DNA from: Actinacidiphila rubida
Lineage (GTDB): Bacteria > Actinomycetota > Actinomycetes > Streptomycetales > Streptomycetaceae
NCBI RefSeq assembly: GCF_900110255.1
Contig: NZ_FODD01000063.1
Span: 1-32,340, forward strand
Direction of reading: 5' to 3'
Length of the DNA: 32,340 nt
Position numbers and translations under genes: made by a program. Below are positions 6,651-15,200 of this stretch, in pieces. Each line of letters starts with the position of its first letter. Position 1 is the first letter of the stretch. The notes below the pieces were generated by a model that saw nothing but the letters and a program-made list of their open reading frames with translations, was not told the DNA's origin and made no database searches.

Positions 6651-9479
6651 GTGCGTGAACGACGTCACCCGCGCCGCGAGCAGCGGGCCAGGCAGCGCAT
6701 GCTCGCCGCGCTGCTGCTGTGTGCGGCCACCGTGACGGCCGCGGCGACCCCGGGGATCGCCCTCGCGGTCGGCGACCTGTCCGACGCCGGCCGGCGCGCC
6801 GACATGGCCGCGCTCGCCACCCGCGCCACCGTCCTCGCCCAGTCGCTCGCCGACGAGCGCGACACCCTCGCGGTGTTCGCCGCCGCCGGCCGTCCGGCCG
6901 CGCACGGGCCCGGACTGACCGCCGGCGACCGCGAGCGCGCCGACCGCGAGGTCCGCGACGTCACCACCGACGCCCCCGCCGCGGTGCGCACCGCGCTCGC
7001 CGGGCTGTCCGGGGTGCGCGACGGCGCGCTGACCGGACGCGGCGACGCCCGGAGCGTCGTCACCGCCTACCAGCCGCTGATCGACGCCCTCGGCCAGGTC
7101 TCCGGACCGTCCACCGCGCCCCTGGGACGGGCTGTGGACGCCGCGTCGGCCCAGCGGGCGCTCCTGGTCTCGGCGCTCACCGCGGGCGGCCCCCAGCCGG
7201 CCCTGGTGGCCGCGGCGCAGACCGCCCGGCTCCAGGAGCAGGCGGCGCTGGCCGAGTTCCGCGCCACCGCCCCCGCCGCGTTGCGCGGCCGCTACGACCG
7301 GACGGTCTCCGGGCCGGACGCCGACCGGGCCGACCACGACCTGGGCGTGCTGCTCGGCAGCACCGAACTCACCCCCGCCGGACGGTCCCTGGGCGCGCCC
7401 GGCGTCGACTCTGCGCTGTCCGCCCGGCTGAGCCTGATGCGCAGTGTCGAGGCGTCCGCGGCCACCGACGAGGCGCACGCCGCGGCCGGCCACCGCCGCC
7501 ACCAGGTCACCGTGCTGGAACTGCGGATCGCGCTCGCCGCACTGTGCCTGCTGCTGGTCGTCGGGGTGCTGGTCAACCTCTTCCGCAGCATCACCCGGCC
7601 GCTCGCCGCGCTCCACCGCTGGGCCCGCTCGGACCCGGAGGGCGGCGAGGGCGCCAAGGCGCTCGGCAACGACGAGTTCGCCGCCGTCGCCCGCCGGATC
7701 AACGCCCTCACGCAGGAGGCGCAGGCGCTGCGCGGCCGCTCCCAGGAGCTCACCGCCGAGCGCGCCGCCGCGACCGAGGCCGGCACGGCGCTCGCCGCCG
7801 AACGCGAGGGCCTGCTGCGCACCCAGCAGGACCTGCTGCGCAGCCGGGAGGAACTGGCCGGCCGGCTCACCGCGGCCGCGGCGCGCACCGCCGCGCAGGT
7901 CATGTTCGTCAACCTGTCGCTGCGCACACTCGGTCTGGTCGAGCGCCAACTCGCCCTCATCGAGGGCATGGAGGACCAGGAGCAGGACCCGGACCGGCTG
8001 GAGGGCCTGTTCAGGCTGGACCACCTGGCCACCCGGATGCGCCGCAACAGCGAGAACCTGCTGGTCCTCACCGGCACCGAGCACGCGCACGGCGCCACCG
8101 CCCGCCCGGTCGCGCTGATCGACGTGGCCCGCGCCGCGGTCTCCGAGATCGAGCGGTACGAGCGGGTGCGCATCGACAGCGTCCCGGACGCCAAGGTGGC
8201 CGGGCGGGCCGCCGACGACGTCGGCCACCTCGTCGCCGAACTCCTCGACAACGCCACCGCGTTCTCCGACCCGGCCGCCGACATCCGCCTGTCCGGCTGG
8301 CTGATGGAGACCGGCGAGGTGATGCTCTCCGTCTCGGACACCGGCATCGGTATCCCCGCCACGCGGCTCGACGCGCTGAACGACCTGCTGGCCGACCCCG
8401 ACCCGGCGCCGCCCGGCGCGGCCACCGGCATGGGCCTGTACGTGGTGGCCCGGCTGGCCCACCGGCACGGCGTGCGCGTCCAGTTGCGGCCGCACGCGCG
8501 GGGCGGCACCGCGGCCGTGGTGGTCCTGCCGCAGCTGCTGCTGCCGCTGCTCGACCCGCAGGCGCCCCCGGTGACGCCGGTCACGCCGCTCACGTTCTCC
8601 GAGGCGGACTCCCTCGGCGACGGGCTTCCGCTGGCGTCCGCGCCGTACCCCGAGCCCGCGCCGCCCGCTCGCGGGTCCGCGGCCGCCGCGCTGTCCGGCT
8701 TCCCGGGCCCGCGCGCCGCGGAGTCCCTGCCCGGCCACGAGCACGTGCGCGCCCCGCACGAGCCGCACGCGGGCCGCCCGGCCCCGGCCCCCCGCGCGGA
8801 CGAGCCCGCGCCGCCCGCCGACGTCCCGCCGGGCCAGGGCCCCGGGACGGGCGCCGGGTCCGGCGACGTCGCGCGGGGCGCGGTGCTCCCGGGTGCCCTG
8901 CCGCCGGCCGGCGCACCGGTGCCGTCGGGCCCCACTCCCACTCCCACCCCCGGCCGCCCGCCGCTGCCCAGCCGCCGGGCGGCGACCGCCGCCGCGGACG
9001 CGGCGCCGGCGGACGCGTTCGGCCACGCCCCCACCGTCTCCGGCACGGCTCCTGACGCCGTGTCGCCGCCCGCCCCCGCCTCGGCCGCCCCGCCTGCCCC
9101 GCCCGCTTCCGCCCCGCCCGCCGCCGACGGTTCCGTGACGGCCATGGGGCTGCCGCAGCGCGTTCCGCGCACCACCGGGTGGACGGGCGGCCCGGAGGCC
9201 GGAGCGCCCGGAGCGGCGCCCGATCCCAGGGCAAGCGGCCCGGTCGACGCGGACCGGTTGCGCCGGCGGCTCGGCGGCCTGCAACAGGGGCTGCAGGCAG
9301 GGCGCGAGGAGGCCGAGCGGGAGACCGAACGGGGCACCGGTGCAACCGTGCCGCGCTCCGGTCCGTCCCCTCACCCAGGGGGCCTGGGGGAAGGCGCGGG
9401 AGCCGTGGACGGCACGGAAGGCACTGAAGGCACGGATGGCGTGGAAAGCCCAGCTGCAACCGAGGAGGCGACGCGTTGA
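6651..9479 (+). CDS. cvnA: Conservon sensor kinase-like protein CvnA
   Basis: Membrane protein with a histidine-kinase ATPase domain, first gene of a CvnABCD conservon. About 942 residues. A first membrane segment lies near 14-38. A nitrate/nitrite-sensor-like (NIT) extracellular helical domain follows to about 280, then a second membrane segment (LRIALAALCLLLVVGVLVNLF) and a HAMP-like linker. A helical region, a possible H-box (LDHLATRMRRNSENLL), and the HATPase come next (N-box AELLDNATAFSD, G1 VSDTGIGIP, G2 GMGLYVV). After about residue 640 comes a ~300-residue Pro/Ala/Gly-rich tail that looks disordered. GTG at 6651 is preferred; a TTG at 6636 would add five residues. The stop overlaps cvnB. 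In known conservons these proteins form a membrane-linked, G-protein-like complex. Confidence 0.92.
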   Translation: MRERRHPRREQRARQRMLAALLLCAATVTAAATPGIALAVGDLSDAGRRADMAALATRATVLAQSLADERDTLAVFAAAGRPAAHGPGLTAGDRERADREVRDVTTDAPAAVRTALAGLSGVRDGALTGRGDARSVVTAYQPLIDALGQVSGPSTAPLGRAVDAASAQRALLVSALTAGGPQPALVAAAQTARLQEQAALAEFRATAPAALRGRYDRTVSGPDADRADHDLGVLLGSTELTPAGRSLGAPGVDSALSARLSLMRSVEASAATDEAHAAAGHRRHQVTVLELRIALAALCLLLVVGVLVNLFRSITRPLAALHRWARSDPEGGEGAKALGNDEFAAVARRINALTQEAQALRGRSQELTAERAAATEAGTALAAEREGLLRTQQDLLRSREELAGRLTAAAARTAAQVMFVNLSLRTLGLVERQLALIEGMEDQEQDPDRLEGLFRLDHLATRMRRNSENLLVLTGTEHAHGATARPVALIDVARAAVSEIERYERVRIDSVPDAKVAGRAADDVGHLVAELLDNATAFSDPAADIRLSGWLMETGEVMLSVSDTGIGIPATRLDALNDLLADPDPAPPGAATGMGLYVVARLAHRHGVRVQLRPHARGGTAAVVVLPQLLLPLLDPQAPPVTPVTPLTFSEADSLGDGLPLASAPYPEPAPPARGSAAAALSGFPGPRAAESLPGHEHVRAPHEPHAGRPAPAPRADEPAPPADVPPGQGPGTGAGSGDVARGAVLPGALPPAGAPVPSGPTPTPTPGRPPLPSRRAATAAADAAPADAFGHAPTVSGTAPDAVSPPAPASAAPPAPPASAPPAADGSVTAMGLPQRVPRTTGWTGGPEAGAPGAAPDPRASGPVDADRLRRRLGGLQQGLQAGREEAERETERGTGATVPRSGPSPHPGGLGEGAGAVDGTEGTEGTDGVESPAATEEATR

Positions 9480-10027
9480 ACGCGGTCCGCACGCACACCG
9501 GCACCGGACTGGACCCGAAGCCGGGTCAGGTCCCGGAGCCCGAGCAGGGCCCCCAGCCCACCGGGCTCAGCCTCGAGGCCCGCAACCTGCAGTGGCTGCT
9601 GCAGAACCTCATCCACGAGGTCCCGGGCGCCCGTTCGGTCGTCGTGGTCTCCTCCGACGGCCTCCTGCTGCTCGGTTCGCAGCCCGGACCCGCGCCCACC
9701 GTGCCCGGCACGGCCGAGGCCGGCTCGCGGCCGGGCGGGGCCCGCATGGACCTGGCCGCCGTGGTGTCCGGCCTGTCCTCGCTGACCGACGGCGCGGCCC
9801 GGCTGATGGACGGCGGCCGGGTGCGGCAGACCACGGTGGCCATGGACGACGGCATGCTGGTGGTGATGGCGATCAGCGACGGTTCACTGCTGGGCCTGCA
9901 CGCCACCGCCGAGTCCGACATGAGCGTCGTGGCCTACCACATGGCCCTGTTCGTGGGCCGGGCCGGCCACGTGCTGACCCCGGCACTGCGCGGCGAACTC
10001 AGCCAGGCCATGGAGAGTGGCCGCTGA
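9476..10027 (+). CDS. cvnB: Conservon roadblock/LC7 protein CvnB
   Basis: 183-residue roadblock/LC7-domain protein. In actinobacterial conservons it acts with the CvnD GTPase, like the MglB-MglA pair. After a 30-residue variable start, the domain begins at LQWLLQNLIHEVPGARSVVVVSSDGLLLL. It continues through LAAVVSGLSSLTDGAARLM and ends with VVAYHMALFVGRAGHVLTPALR. An Ala/Pro/Gly insertion (about 63-85) separates two strands. TTG at 9476 shares TTGA with the cvnA stop and has GAGGAGG upstream, so translation is coupled. Confidence 0.92.
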   Translation: MNAVRTHTGTGLDPKPGQVPEPEQGPQPTGLSLEARNLQWLLQNLIHEVPGARSVVVVSSDGLLLLGSQPGPAPTVPGTAEAGSRPGGARMDLAAVVSGLSSLTDGAARLMDGGRVRQTTVAMDDGMLVVMAISDGSLLGLHATAESDMSVVAYHMALFVGRAGHVLTPALRGELSQAMESGR

Positions 10028-10419
10028 TGGGTGCCCTTCCGCACCGCGGGAACGACCGCAGGACGTCCCGCGTCCGCCCCTACGCGCTCACCGGCGGACG
10101 GACCCGGTTCGGGCACGTGCTGCTGGTCGAGACGTTCGTGGCTACCATCGACGCTCCGGACGAACAGCCGGCCCTGACCAGGGGCGGCTGGACCGAGCGG
10201 GTCATGCCGGAGCTGAGCGCGATCGTCGAACTGTGCCGGAGGTTGCGGTCGGTGGCCGAGATCTCCGCGCTGCTGCGGATGCCGCTCGGTGTCGTCCGGG
10301 TCCTGATCAGCGACCTGGCCGACCAGGGAAGACTCCGCGTGTACGGCACCGGGCACGAGCCCGGCAGCCCCGACCGCGCACTGCTCGAAAGGGTGCTCAG
10401 TGGACTTCGCAGGCTTTGA
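10027..10419 (+). CDS. cvnC: Conservon DUF742 protein CvnC
   Basis: 130-residue DUF742 protein, the third conservon component. The conserved core is VRPYALTGGRTR near the start, then an acidic linker. A winged-helix-like C-terminal part follows (IVELCRRLRSVAEISALLRMPLGVVRVLISDLADQG). The DNA-binding-like fold is family knowledge; no DNA target is evident. ATG at 10027 overlaps the cvnB TGA by one base (TGATG). Its own end overlaps cvnD by 20 bp. Confidence 0.92.
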   Translation: MGALPHRGNDRRTSRVRPYALTGGRTRFGHVLLVETFVATIDAPDEQPALTRGGWTERVMPELSAIVELCRRLRSVAEISALLRMPLGVVRVLISDLADQGRLRVYGTGHEPGSPDRALLERVLSGLRRL

Positions 10420-11008
10420 CCGGCAGGAGGGCCTGCAGGAGTGGCAGTCCGTGCGTGACACGGCGCCGGTCTCCACCAAGATCGTCGTCGCGGGCGGCTT
10501 CGGCGTGGGCAAGACCACGTTCGTCGGCGCCGTGTCGGAGATCACCCCGCTGACCACCGAAGCGGTCATGACGCAGGCCAGCGAGGCACTGGACGACCTG
10601 GGATCGACCCCCGACAAGACGACCACCACGGTCGCCATGGACTTCGGCCGCATCACCCTCGAACGCGACCTGGTGCTCTACGTGTTCGGCACGCCCGGCC
10701 AGCAGCGGTTCTGGTTCATGTGGGACGACCTGGTGCGCGGCGCGATCGGCGCGGTCGTGCTCGCCGACACCCGGCGGCTGGCCGACTGCTTCCCGGCGCT
10801 GGACTACTTCGAGGGCACCGGTCTGCCCTACACCGTCGCGGTCAACCAGTTCGAGGGCACCATCGCGTACACGCCGGACGACGTGCGGGAGGCCCTCGCG
10901 GTGCCGTCGCACATCCCGGTGATGGTCATCGACGCCCGCAAGCGTCACTCGGTGATCGACGCGCTGCTCGCCCTCGTCACGCACGCGTTGACCGAACAGC
11001 CCCTGTAG
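10400..11008 (+). CDS. cvnD: Conservon small GTPase CvnD
   Basis: 202-residue Ras-like GTP-binding protein. The P-loop is GGFGVGKTTFVG (about 32-43). The switch I region has TTTVAMDFG. The G3 region is FGTPGQQRFWFMWDD, where the usual DxxGQ is replaced by the T-P-G-Q form common in CvnD. The guanine-specificity motif is NQFEG in place of NKxD. These departures are typical of the family. GTG at 10400 lies inside the end of cvnC. No terminator is evident after the stop, so read-through into the next gene is possible. Confidence 0.93.
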   Translation: MDFAGFDRQEGLQEWQSVRDTAPVSTKIVVAGGFGVGKTTFVGAVSEITPLTTEAVMTQASEALDDLGSTPDKTTTTVAMDFGRITLERDLVLYVFGTPGQQRFWFMWDDLVRGAIGAVVLADTRRLADCFPALDYFEGTGLPYTVAVNQFEGTIAYTPDDVREALAVPSHIPVMVIDARKRHSVIDALLALVTHALTEQPL

Positions 11009-11025
11009 CCACGGCGGTTGGGCGA

Positions 11026-11087
11026 TAGGTTGGGGTGCCCTCCGCTGGGCGCCCGCCCGGTCACCCTCACGTACCGCCAGATAGCGA
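11026..11087 (+). promoter_or_regulatory. Candidate promoter elements before the flavin monooxygenase
   Basis: TAGGTT (11026-11031) resembles an actinobacterial -10 box. A second candidate, TAGCGA (11082-11087), lies six bases before GTG at 11094 and would give a leaderless transcript, though its last base is not T. Either could separate this gene from the conservon operon. Confidence 0.3.
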
Positions 11088-11093
11088 GCCCCC

Positions 11094-12359
11094 GTGCGCA
11101 AGATCCTCATCGTCGGAGCCGGTCAGGCCGGCCTCCAACTCGCCCTGGGGCTCCAGGCCCAGGGGTACGACGTGACCGTCGTCAGCAACCGCACCGCGGA
11201 CGAGATACGCAGCGGTCGCGTGACGTCCACCCAGTGCATGTTCGGCACGGCACTGCGGCACGAGCGCGACCTGGGGCTGGACTTCTGGGAGGACCAGGCG
11301 CCGGCCATCCGGGGCCTGGGCCTCTCGCTGTCCGTTCCGCCCGGCGACGGCACCGGCGGCAGGGCCCCCTACCGCCGCGGCGCCGACTGGCTGGGCCGGC
11401 TGCGCACCACCGCGCGGTCCGTCGACCAGCGCGTGAAGATGGCCGCCTGGCTGGAGACGTTCGCCGAGCGCGGCGGGAAGGTCGTCGTGCACGGCGCCGC
11501 CGTCTCCGACCTCGACTACTTCTCCCTCACCTACGACCTGGTGGTGGTCGCGGCCGGCCGCGGCGACGTGGTCTCCATGTTCCGCCGGGACGCGGTCCGT
11601 TCGCCGTTCCGCAACCCGCAGCGGACGCTGGCCGTCGCCTACGTCCACGGCCTCGGGCCGCGGCCCGAGCACCCGGACGTGCCCGCCGTGCGGTGCAACC
11701 TCGTGCCCGGCGTGGGGGAGTTGATCGTGATCCCCGCCCTGACCACCACCGGACCCTGCGACATCCTGTTCTGGGAGGGCGTCCCGGGCGGCCCGCTGGA
11801 CGTCTTCGCCGGCGTCAAGGATCCGGCGGCGGTGCTGCGGCTCACCCTGGACCTGATGCGCCGGTTCACGCCCTGGGAGTACGAGCGGGCGGCGGGCGTG
11901 GAGTTGACGGACGCCGGTGGCACCCTCACCGGCCGGCTCACGCCGACGGTCCGCGAACCGGTCGCCCAACTGCCCTCCGGCGGGCTGGTGCTGGGCGCGG
12001 CCGACGTCGTCGTCGCCAACGACCCGGTCACCGGACAGGGTTCGAACAACGCGGCCAAGTGCGCCGCGGTGTACCTGGAGAGCATCCTGGCGCACGGCGA
12101 CGAGCCGTTCGACGCGGCGTGGATGCGGGCCGTGTTCGACCGGTTCTGGTCCGTGGCCGAGCCCGTCACCCGGTGGACGAACGCGATGCTCGCGCCGCCG
12201 CCGGCCCATGTGCTCGACCTGCTCGGAGCGGGCGCCGCCCACCCGGAGGTCGCCGACCGGATCGCCAACGGCTTCGACGACCCGGCGGACTTCGCGGAGT
12301 GGTTCTACGAGCCGGAGCAGGCCGGCGTGTTCCTCGCCGAGGCCGCTGCCGCGCGTTAG
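11094..12359 (+). CDS. Styrene/indole monooxygenase-like FAD protein (StyA family)
   Basis: Predicted FAD-dependent oxygenase of 421 residues, the usual StyA length. StyA-type enzymes epoxidise styrene or indole with FADH2 supplied by a separate StyB reductase; no reductase gene is visible here. The dinucleotide-binding motif ILIVGAGQAGLQLALGL opens the protein. Next comes VVSNRTADEIRSGRVTSTQCMFG, strongly typical of StyA proteins. A later stretch GLVLGAADVVVANDPVTGQGSNNAAKCA is the second flavin-contact region (GD-like motif). The true substrate is unknown. The gene follows cvnD by 85 bp. Its stop codon overlaps the stop codon of the convergent NlpC/P60 gene (shared TTAG at 12356-12359). Confidence 0.88.
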   Translation: MRKILIVGAGQAGLQLALGLQAQGYDVTVVSNRTADEIRSGRVTSTQCMFGTALRHERDLGLDFWEDQAPAIRGLGLSLSVPPGDGTGGRAPYRRGADWLGRLRTTARSVDQRVKMAAWLETFAERGGKVVVHGAAVSDLDYFSLTYDLVVVAAGRGDVVSMFRRDAVRSPFRNPQRTLAVAYVHGLGPRPEHPDVPAVRCNLVPGVGELIVIPALTTTGPCDILFWEGVPGGPLDVFAGVKDPAAVLRLTLDLMRRFTPWEYERAAGVELTDAGGTLTGRLTPTVREPVAQLPSGGLVLGAADVVVANDPVTGQGSNNAAKCAAVYLESILAHGDEPFDAAWMRAVFDRFWSVAEPVTRWTNAMLAPPPAHVLDLLGAGAAHPEVADRIANGFDDPADFAEWFYEPEQAGVFLAEAAAAR

Positions 12360-13930
12360 CGGGCGGACCTGCCCGACGGGTTCGCGGACGGGTTCCCCGC
12401 CGGGCCGCCGGTCGGGCCGCCGGTCGGGTTCCCGGCCGGGTTTCCGGACGCGCCGAGCGGGGTCGGGGCCTCGGCGCCGGGCGGGACGGGGCGCGGCGTG
12501 TAGGGCTGCACCGGCAGCCGGCCGAGATCGGGGCGGACCGCGCCGAGGATCGGGTTCGCCGCGATCGGGGAGACCTTGACCACCGAACCGGGCCGGGGCG
12601 CCTGGATGACCAGGCCGTTGCCGATGTACAGGGCCACGTGGGTGGCGCCCGAGAAGTAGATCACCAGGTCGCCGGGGCGCAGCAGTTCCAGGGGGACGCG
12701 CGGCAGCTTCGCCCACTGCTGCTGGCTGGTCCGCGGGATCGCCACACCGGCGTGCGCCCAGGCCTGCGACGTCAGTCCCGAGCAGTCGTAGGTCTGCGGC
12801 CCCTGGGCGCCCCACTCGTAGGGCTTGCCGAGCTGCTGGAACGCGAAGCCGATGGCGCGGTCGCCGACCGGGGAGGGGGCGCGCAGGGCCGGGTCGTCGC
12901 CCAGGGCCTTGGAGTCCATGAAGTCCTGCTGCGCCTGGTCGGCGCCGCGCTGCTCCAGCGTCTGCAGCTCGCCGATCTGGGCGCCGGTCAGCCCCGCGAG
13001 CGTCGCCTCGACCTGGTGCAGGCCACTCTCGACCTGCGCCTTCTTCGTCGCCTGCTCGTCCTGGGCCTTCTGCGCCCGGTCCAGCGCCTGCTGCGCCTGC
13101 GTGTTGAGGTCGTTCAGGCGCGTCACACCGCTGGTCAGGTCGCCCAGCACGTCGCGCTGGTGGCCGGCCGCCCGGTCCAGCACGTGGGCGCGGCCGAAGA
13201 AGTCCTGCGGGGTCTCGCCGGTGAGCATCGACAGGTACGGCGACACCCCGCCGTCCTGGTACATCTGGCGGGCCATCAGCCCGATCTGGGCGCGGCTGTC
13301 GGACACGGCGACCTTCTGGTCGGCCAGCTGCCGGTCGATGGTCTCGGCCTTGGCCCGCTGCTGGTCGGCCACCTGCTTGGCCTGGTTGTACGACTCCGTG
13401 GCGGACTCCGTCTGCAGGTAGAGGGACTGCAACCGGGAGAGCATGGCCGGCAGGTTCACGGTCGAGGGGTCCACGGCGGCGGCGTCGGGCGCGCCCGCCG
13501 CGGCCGGGGTGTCCGGTGCGGCGGGTGCGGCGGGTGCGGCGGGTGCGGCGGGTGCCGCGGGCGCGACGGCCGGCGCGGAGGGTGGCGCCGGGTCGAAGGG
13601 CCGCGCGGCGGCGGCCGGGGAGGCCGCGGGCAGGGAGAGCGCGGCGGCCGCGAGCAGCGCGCCGCACAGCGCCGCGCACCGCAGCCGGGCCTGGCGGCTC
13701 CACCCCGACGGCCGCGCGGCGGTCCGTACCGGGGCCGTTCCGTCGTCCACGCGTGGCGCGTTCGCCGATCCTGCCGCGTTCGCCGCGTTCGTCGCCTCCA
13801 CCGGGCCCGCCGCGTCCGTCGCCTCGGCCCTCACGAGGGTCCCGTCCGTCCCCGTCTCCGCCTCCGTCCCCGCGAGCGCGTGCGCGGGCTCCGTCCTCGT
13901 CCACCCGTTGGTCCGACGAGTCACTGACAT
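12356..13930 (-). CDS. Secreted NlpC/P60 peptidoglycan endopeptidase
   Basis: Predicted D,L-endopeptidase acting on cell-wall stem peptides, 524 residues. A long basic/Ala-rich N-terminus leads to a signal-like hydrophobic stretch (about 83-107). A Pro-Ala linker with repeated APAAP follows, encoded by near-perfect 9-12-bp tandem repeats at about 13516-13560. A coiled-coil of about 200 residues comes next (LSRLQSLYLQTESATESYNQAKQ onward), as in RipA-like proteins. The NlpC/P60 domain has catalytic Cys in YDCSGL and His in ATHVALYIG; the third position reads IQAPRPG, Gln where His is common. A low-complexity Gly/Pro/Asn tail ends the protein. ATG at 13930 sits directly behind GAGGGG, an unusually short spacing, so the start may be wrong. 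Confidence 0.9.
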   Translation of the reverse strand: MSVTRRTNGWTRTEPAHALAGTEAETGTDGTLVRAEATDAAGPVEATNAANAAGSANAPRVDDGTAPVRTAARPSGWSRQARLRCAALCGALLAAAALSLPAASPAAAARPFDPAPPSAPAVAPAAPAAPAAPAAPAAPDTPAAAGAPDAAAVDPSTVNLPAMLSRLQSLYLQTESATESYNQAKQVADQQRAKAETIDRQLADQKVAVSDSRAQIGLMARQMYQDGGVSPYLSMLTGETPQDFFGRAHVLDRAAGHQRDVLGDLTSGVTRLNDLNTQAQQALDRAQKAQDEQATKKAQVESGLHQVEATLAGLTGAQIGELQTLEQRGADQAQQDFMDSKALGDDPALRAPSPVGDRAIGFAFQQLGKPYEWGAQGPQTYDCSGLTSQAWAHAGVAIPRTSQQQWAKLPRVPLELLRPGDLVIYFSGATHVALYIGNGLVIQAPRPGSVVKVSPIAANPILGAVRPDLGRLPVQPYTPRPVPPGAEAPTPLGASGNPAGNPTGGPTGGPAGNPSANPSGRSAR

Positions 13931-14244
13931 CCCCTCATTTCCGTACCCGCGAGTAACAGCCGTGCGGTCAGGATGATGTCATAGTTAGTCATATATTGGA
14001 CAGGGGGAATAGGCGATTCCGCCCAACCCGATCACTCCCGTGAGTGATGCCGTCCCGCCGGGAGCGTGTCCCCGCGGCGCGCCCCACGCGGACCACCGCC
14101 CCCGCCACCCATCCCGCGCACCGGAGTGACGAGTTCACCGGTGCACCGATGAGTTTTCGGCGGCTGCCACGTTTCACCTTCAGAAGCGCGCGGTTCCTGC
14201 TGACCTTGCTGACAAGAACCGCCTACCCACCTTCGGAGGTTCCC
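13931..14244. other. Divergent promoter region between NlpC/P60 and SDR genes
   Basis: 314 bp with one clearly AT-rich patch (about 13975-14010), unusual here and a likely promoter for the NlpC/P60 gene. Near the SDR gene an inverted repeat GCGGTTC (14190-14196) and GAACCGC (14216-14222) with a 19-nt spacer lies just before the ribosome site CGGAGGT. It could be an operator or a leader hairpin. An in-frame extension of the SDR gene to 14044 is open but not protein-like. I could not make out a ydaO-type riboswitch, sometimes found before such hydrolase genes. Confidence 0.4.
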
Positions 14245-15165
14245 ATGGCCGCCATGTCGACGCCGTCCAGCCCGTCCAGCCCGTCCACTCCTTCACGTCC
14301 GTCCGCCACATCCGTACCTTCGCCCACGTCCGCGACTCCCGCCACTTCGGCCGTGCCCGCCGGGTCCGCCGCGTCCGGCGGCGGCCTGCTCGCCGGCCGG
14401 ACCGCGGTGATCTACGGCGGAGGGGGCAGCCTGGGTGCCGCGGTGGGAGCGGAGTTCGCCCGCCAGGGCGCGCTGGTGTTCCTCGCCGGCCGCACCCGGG
14501 GCCCGCTGGAGGAGGCGGCGGCCGCGATCACGGCGGCCGGCGGCCGGGCCGAGGCGGCCGTGCTCGACGCGCTGGACGAGCAGGCCGTCGAGGACCACCT
14601 GGCGGGGGTCGTCGAGGCGACCGGCCGGGTCGACATCTCCTTCAACCTCGTCACGCGCGGCGACGTCCAGGGCGTGCCGCTGCTGGCGATGACGCCCGAC
14701 GACCTGCTGCGGGCCGTCGACAACGGCCTGCGCAGCACGTTCCTGACCGCGCGGGCCGCCGCCCGCCGGATGAGCGAGCAGGGGGCGGGCGTCATCCTGC
14801 ACCTCAACTCCGGTTCCGCGCAGGGCGCGATGCCCGGCATGGGCAGCACCGGCCCGGCGGACGCGGCGGTGGAGACGTTCATGCGCTACCTGGCCGCGGA
14901 GATCGGCGCGGCCGGCGTCCGGGTGTGCGGCATCTGGACGGCCGGCGTGGCCGGGACGCTCACCAAGGAGAAGCTCGCGAAGGTCGCCGGTGCGCACGCG
15001 CCCGACCCGGAGGCCGCGCTGGCCGGCATCGCCTCGATGTCCGCGCTGCACCGCACGCCGACCCTGGCGGACGTGACGGGCGCAGCCGTCTTCCTGGCGT
15101 CGGACCACGCGAGCGGGCTCACCGGGACCGTCGTCAACGTGACCGCCGGACTGGTCCTGCGCTAG
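14245..15165 (+). CDS. SDR-fold protein lacking the catalytic Tyr-Lys pair
   Basis: 306-residue short-chain dehydrogenase/reductase fold protein. After ~45 low-complexity Ser/Pro/Thr residues the Rossmann motif VIYGGGGSLGAAVG (about 56-68) appears. AGRTR (about 81-85) suggests NADP binding. FNLVTRG stands where NAG usually is. The active-site region reads LNSGSAQGAMPGMGSTGPADAAVETF. A Ser is present (about 189-191), but where YxxxK is expected there is Thr202 and Asp206. Normal SDR catalysis therefore looks impossible, and it may bind a nucleotide as a sensor or act by another route. ATG at 14245 follows CGGAGGT; ATG at 14254 is an alternative. An ECF sigma gene follows by 35 bp. Confidence 0.85.
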   Translation: MAAMSTPSSPSSPSTPSRPSATSVPSPTSATPATSAVPAGSAASGGGLLAGRTAVIYGGGGSLGAAVGAEFARQGALVFLAGRTRGPLEEAAAAITAAGGRAEAAVLDALDEQAVEDHLAGVVEATGRVDISFNLVTRGDVQGVPLLAMTPDDLLRAVDNGLRSTFLTARAAARRMSEQGAGVILHLNSGSAQGAMPGMGSTGPADAAVETFMRYLAAEIGAAGVRVCGIWTAGVAGTLTKEKLAKVAGAHAPDPEAALAGIASMSALHRTPTLADVTGAAVFLASDHASGLTGTVVNVTAGLVLR

Positions 15166-15200
15166 ACAGGTCGCGGCAACCGCGCCCAGGAGGAGGCACC

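Noticed and set aside
6377..6658. 93-residue open frame upstream of cvnA
   Set aside because: No domain, no ribosome site, and its codon use is not protein-like; the region reads better as regulatory.
5997..9374. Long minus-strand frame opposite cvnA
   Set aside because: Antisense shadow of cvnA caused by GC-rich third positions; no recognisable domain.
9363..9400. Intergenic-type repeat (CCCAGGGGGCCTGGGGGA) inserted in the cvnA tail
   Set aside because: It resembles the small stem-loop repeats but stays in frame in a Gly/Pro-rich disordered region where such sequence arises easily; too weak to call.
13931..14045. ydaO-type c-di-AMP riboswitch before the NlpC/P60 gene
   Set aside because: Such switches precede some Streptomyces wall hydrolase genes, but I could not find the conserved core here.
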